From Thermococci archaeon (GTDB taxonomy: Archaea > Methanobacteriota_B > Thermococci > Thermococcales > Thermococcaceae), in the NCBI GenBank assembly GCA_003663535.1, contig QMUE01000091.1, positions 1 to 6,153 of the forward strand: 6,153 bases of DNA, in the 5' to 3' direction. The notes beneath the pieces are model-generated. The model did not search any database. It worked only from the letters and a program-made list of their open reading frames with translations, and was not told where the DNA came from. The number at the start of each line of letters is the position of its first letter. Positions within the stretch are counted from its first letter, which is position 1. Below are positions 5,477 to 6,153 of this stretch, piece by piece. Made by a program: the position numbers and the translations under genes.

Positions 5477-5490
5477 TTGGGGGGAGTGCT

Positions 5491-6153
5491 ATGAGGTTTT
5501 CAGTGCTTAAAATTAACTTGAGTGAAAAGAGTATAAATCTGGAGGATTTTGAGCAAGGGGGAATTTATGGAATCATTGACTATGCACTATATCTTCATGA
5601 CGAGGTTTACAAAACCTATGAAGTTGAAGATCCTTATGACCCAAAAAATGTGATGGTTTTTGGGAAAGGCCCATTTGCTGGTTCTATCCTCCCTGGAGCT
5701 CATAGAATGACTTTTGTGTATAGATCACCCCAATATGGTGGAGTTTTTCCTTCAACAATGGGAGGGGCCGCTTATCAATTTCAGAGAGTAGGTATTGATT
5801 TTGTAGTTCTCGAAGGGAAGCGGGAGAAACCAACAGTGCTTATTCTCACCAATGATGGAGAAAAGGTAAACGTTGAACTTCATGAAATTGACTGTGAAAA
5901 AGTGATTGAAATCTGGAGAGGCTATAAGAGAGAGGAGGGCGTTTATGCGCTCACACAATACTTGATAGATAACTTTAATGATAAGTTTGAGGGAATGGAG
6001 TATAGGATTGCTTGTGTTGGGCCGGCTTCTCTGAATACTAATATGGGTGCGGTATTTTCTCAAACTCTTAGAAATGGAAAAAGAGTTGTTGGAAGTGAGG
6101 ATTGGGCTGCCAGAGGTGGAACTGGAAGCGTTCTCTTAAGGGCTCACAATGTA
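5491..6153 (+). CDS. gor: Glyceraldehyde-3-phosphate:ferredoxin oxidoreductase (GAPOR), N-terminal 221 codons
   Basis: GAPOR is a cytoplasmic tungsten-pterin, 4Fe-4S enzyme that oxidises glyceraldehyde 3-phosphate to 3-phosphoglycerate and reduces ferredoxin, replacing GAPDH and phosphoglycerate kinase in the Thermococcales modified glycolysis. The start MRFSVLKINL, then EDPYDPKNVMVFGKGPFAGSI up to residue 66, HRMTFVYRSPQYGG (71-84), FPSTMGGAAYQF (86-97), EGVYALTQYLIDNF (159-172), GPASLNTNMGAVFSQTLRNG (177-196) and SEDWAARGGTGSVLLRAHNV (202-221) follow the P. furiosus GAPOR as I recall it. The last block is the bis-pterin binding loop of the aldehyde ferredoxin oxidoreductase family. The family is about 650 residues, so the rest, including the 4Fe-4S cysteines, lies beyond the window. 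The ATG has a good ribosome binding site, and an in-frame TAA lies upstream at 5443. Among the family (AOR, FOR, WOR4, WOR5), GAPOR fits best. Confidence 0.9.
   Translation, partial: MRFSVLKINLSEKSINLEDFEQGGIYGIIDYALYLHDEVYKTYEVEDPYDPKNVMVFGKGPFAGSILPGAHRMTFVYRSPQYGGVFPSTMGGAAYQFQRVGIDFVVLEGKREKPTVLILTNDGEKVNVELHEIDCEKVIEIWRGYKREEGVYALTQYLIDNFNDKFEGMEYRIACVGPASLNTNMGAVFSQTLRNGKRVVGSEDWAARGGTGSVLLRAHNV

Noticed and set aside
1..6153. CRISPR array, tRNA, rRNA, IS element or integrase attachment site
   Set aside because: I saw no regularly spaced repeats, no cloverleaf or rRNA-like sequence, no transposase or integrase coding sequence, and no terminal inverted repeats with a target duplication.

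Overview
The window comes from a hyperthermophilic euryarchaeon of the order Thermococcales (Thermococcus, Pyrococcus or Palaeococcus type). The evidence is an archaeal bifunctional fructose-1,6-bisphosphate aldolase/phosphatase, the start of a tungsten enzyme of the GAPOR type, archaeal TATA boxes with short leaders and GGTGAT ribosome binding sites, and two copies of the Thermococcales glycolytic motif (TATCAC-N5-GTGATA). I recall that the fructose bisphosphatase and GAPOR genes are neighbours in Thermococcus kodakarensis. I did not try to name the species.

Layout. Positions 1-375 (minus strand) hold a NifX/NifB-domain protein that runs off the left edge; its promoter carries a perfect 18-bp palindrome. 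Positions 376-1838 are an AT-rich accessory stretch. It holds a likely decayed antitoxin-like gene (about 590-735), a two-helix membrane protein of unknown function (740-1339), and a 79-codon gene split by a shift in a run of six Gs (1463-1701). Positions 1763-2963 are the fructose bisphosphatase gene with its promoter and an upstream glycolytic motif. Positions 2964-3299 are non-coding. Positions 3300-5264 encode a complete OLD-family ATPase/TOPRIM nuclease, clearly more AT-rich than its neighbour. Positions 5265-5490 are a terminator and the GAPOR promoter. Positions 5491-6153 are the first 221 codons of GAPOR, open at the right edge.

How the genes fit together. Fructose bisphosphatase drives gluconeogenesis and GAPOR drives glycolysis. 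Both carry a copy of the motif bound by Tgr/TrmBL1, in opposite positions: upstream of TATA for the first (expected activation) and downstream of TATA for the second (expected repression). One regulator could therefore switch the pair in opposite directions. A stand-alone OLD nuclease, probably a defence gene, sits between these two co-regulated metabolic genes. It appears to have been inserted there, and short collinear similarities flank it. The OLD start region has a repeated inverted sequence that may be an operator.
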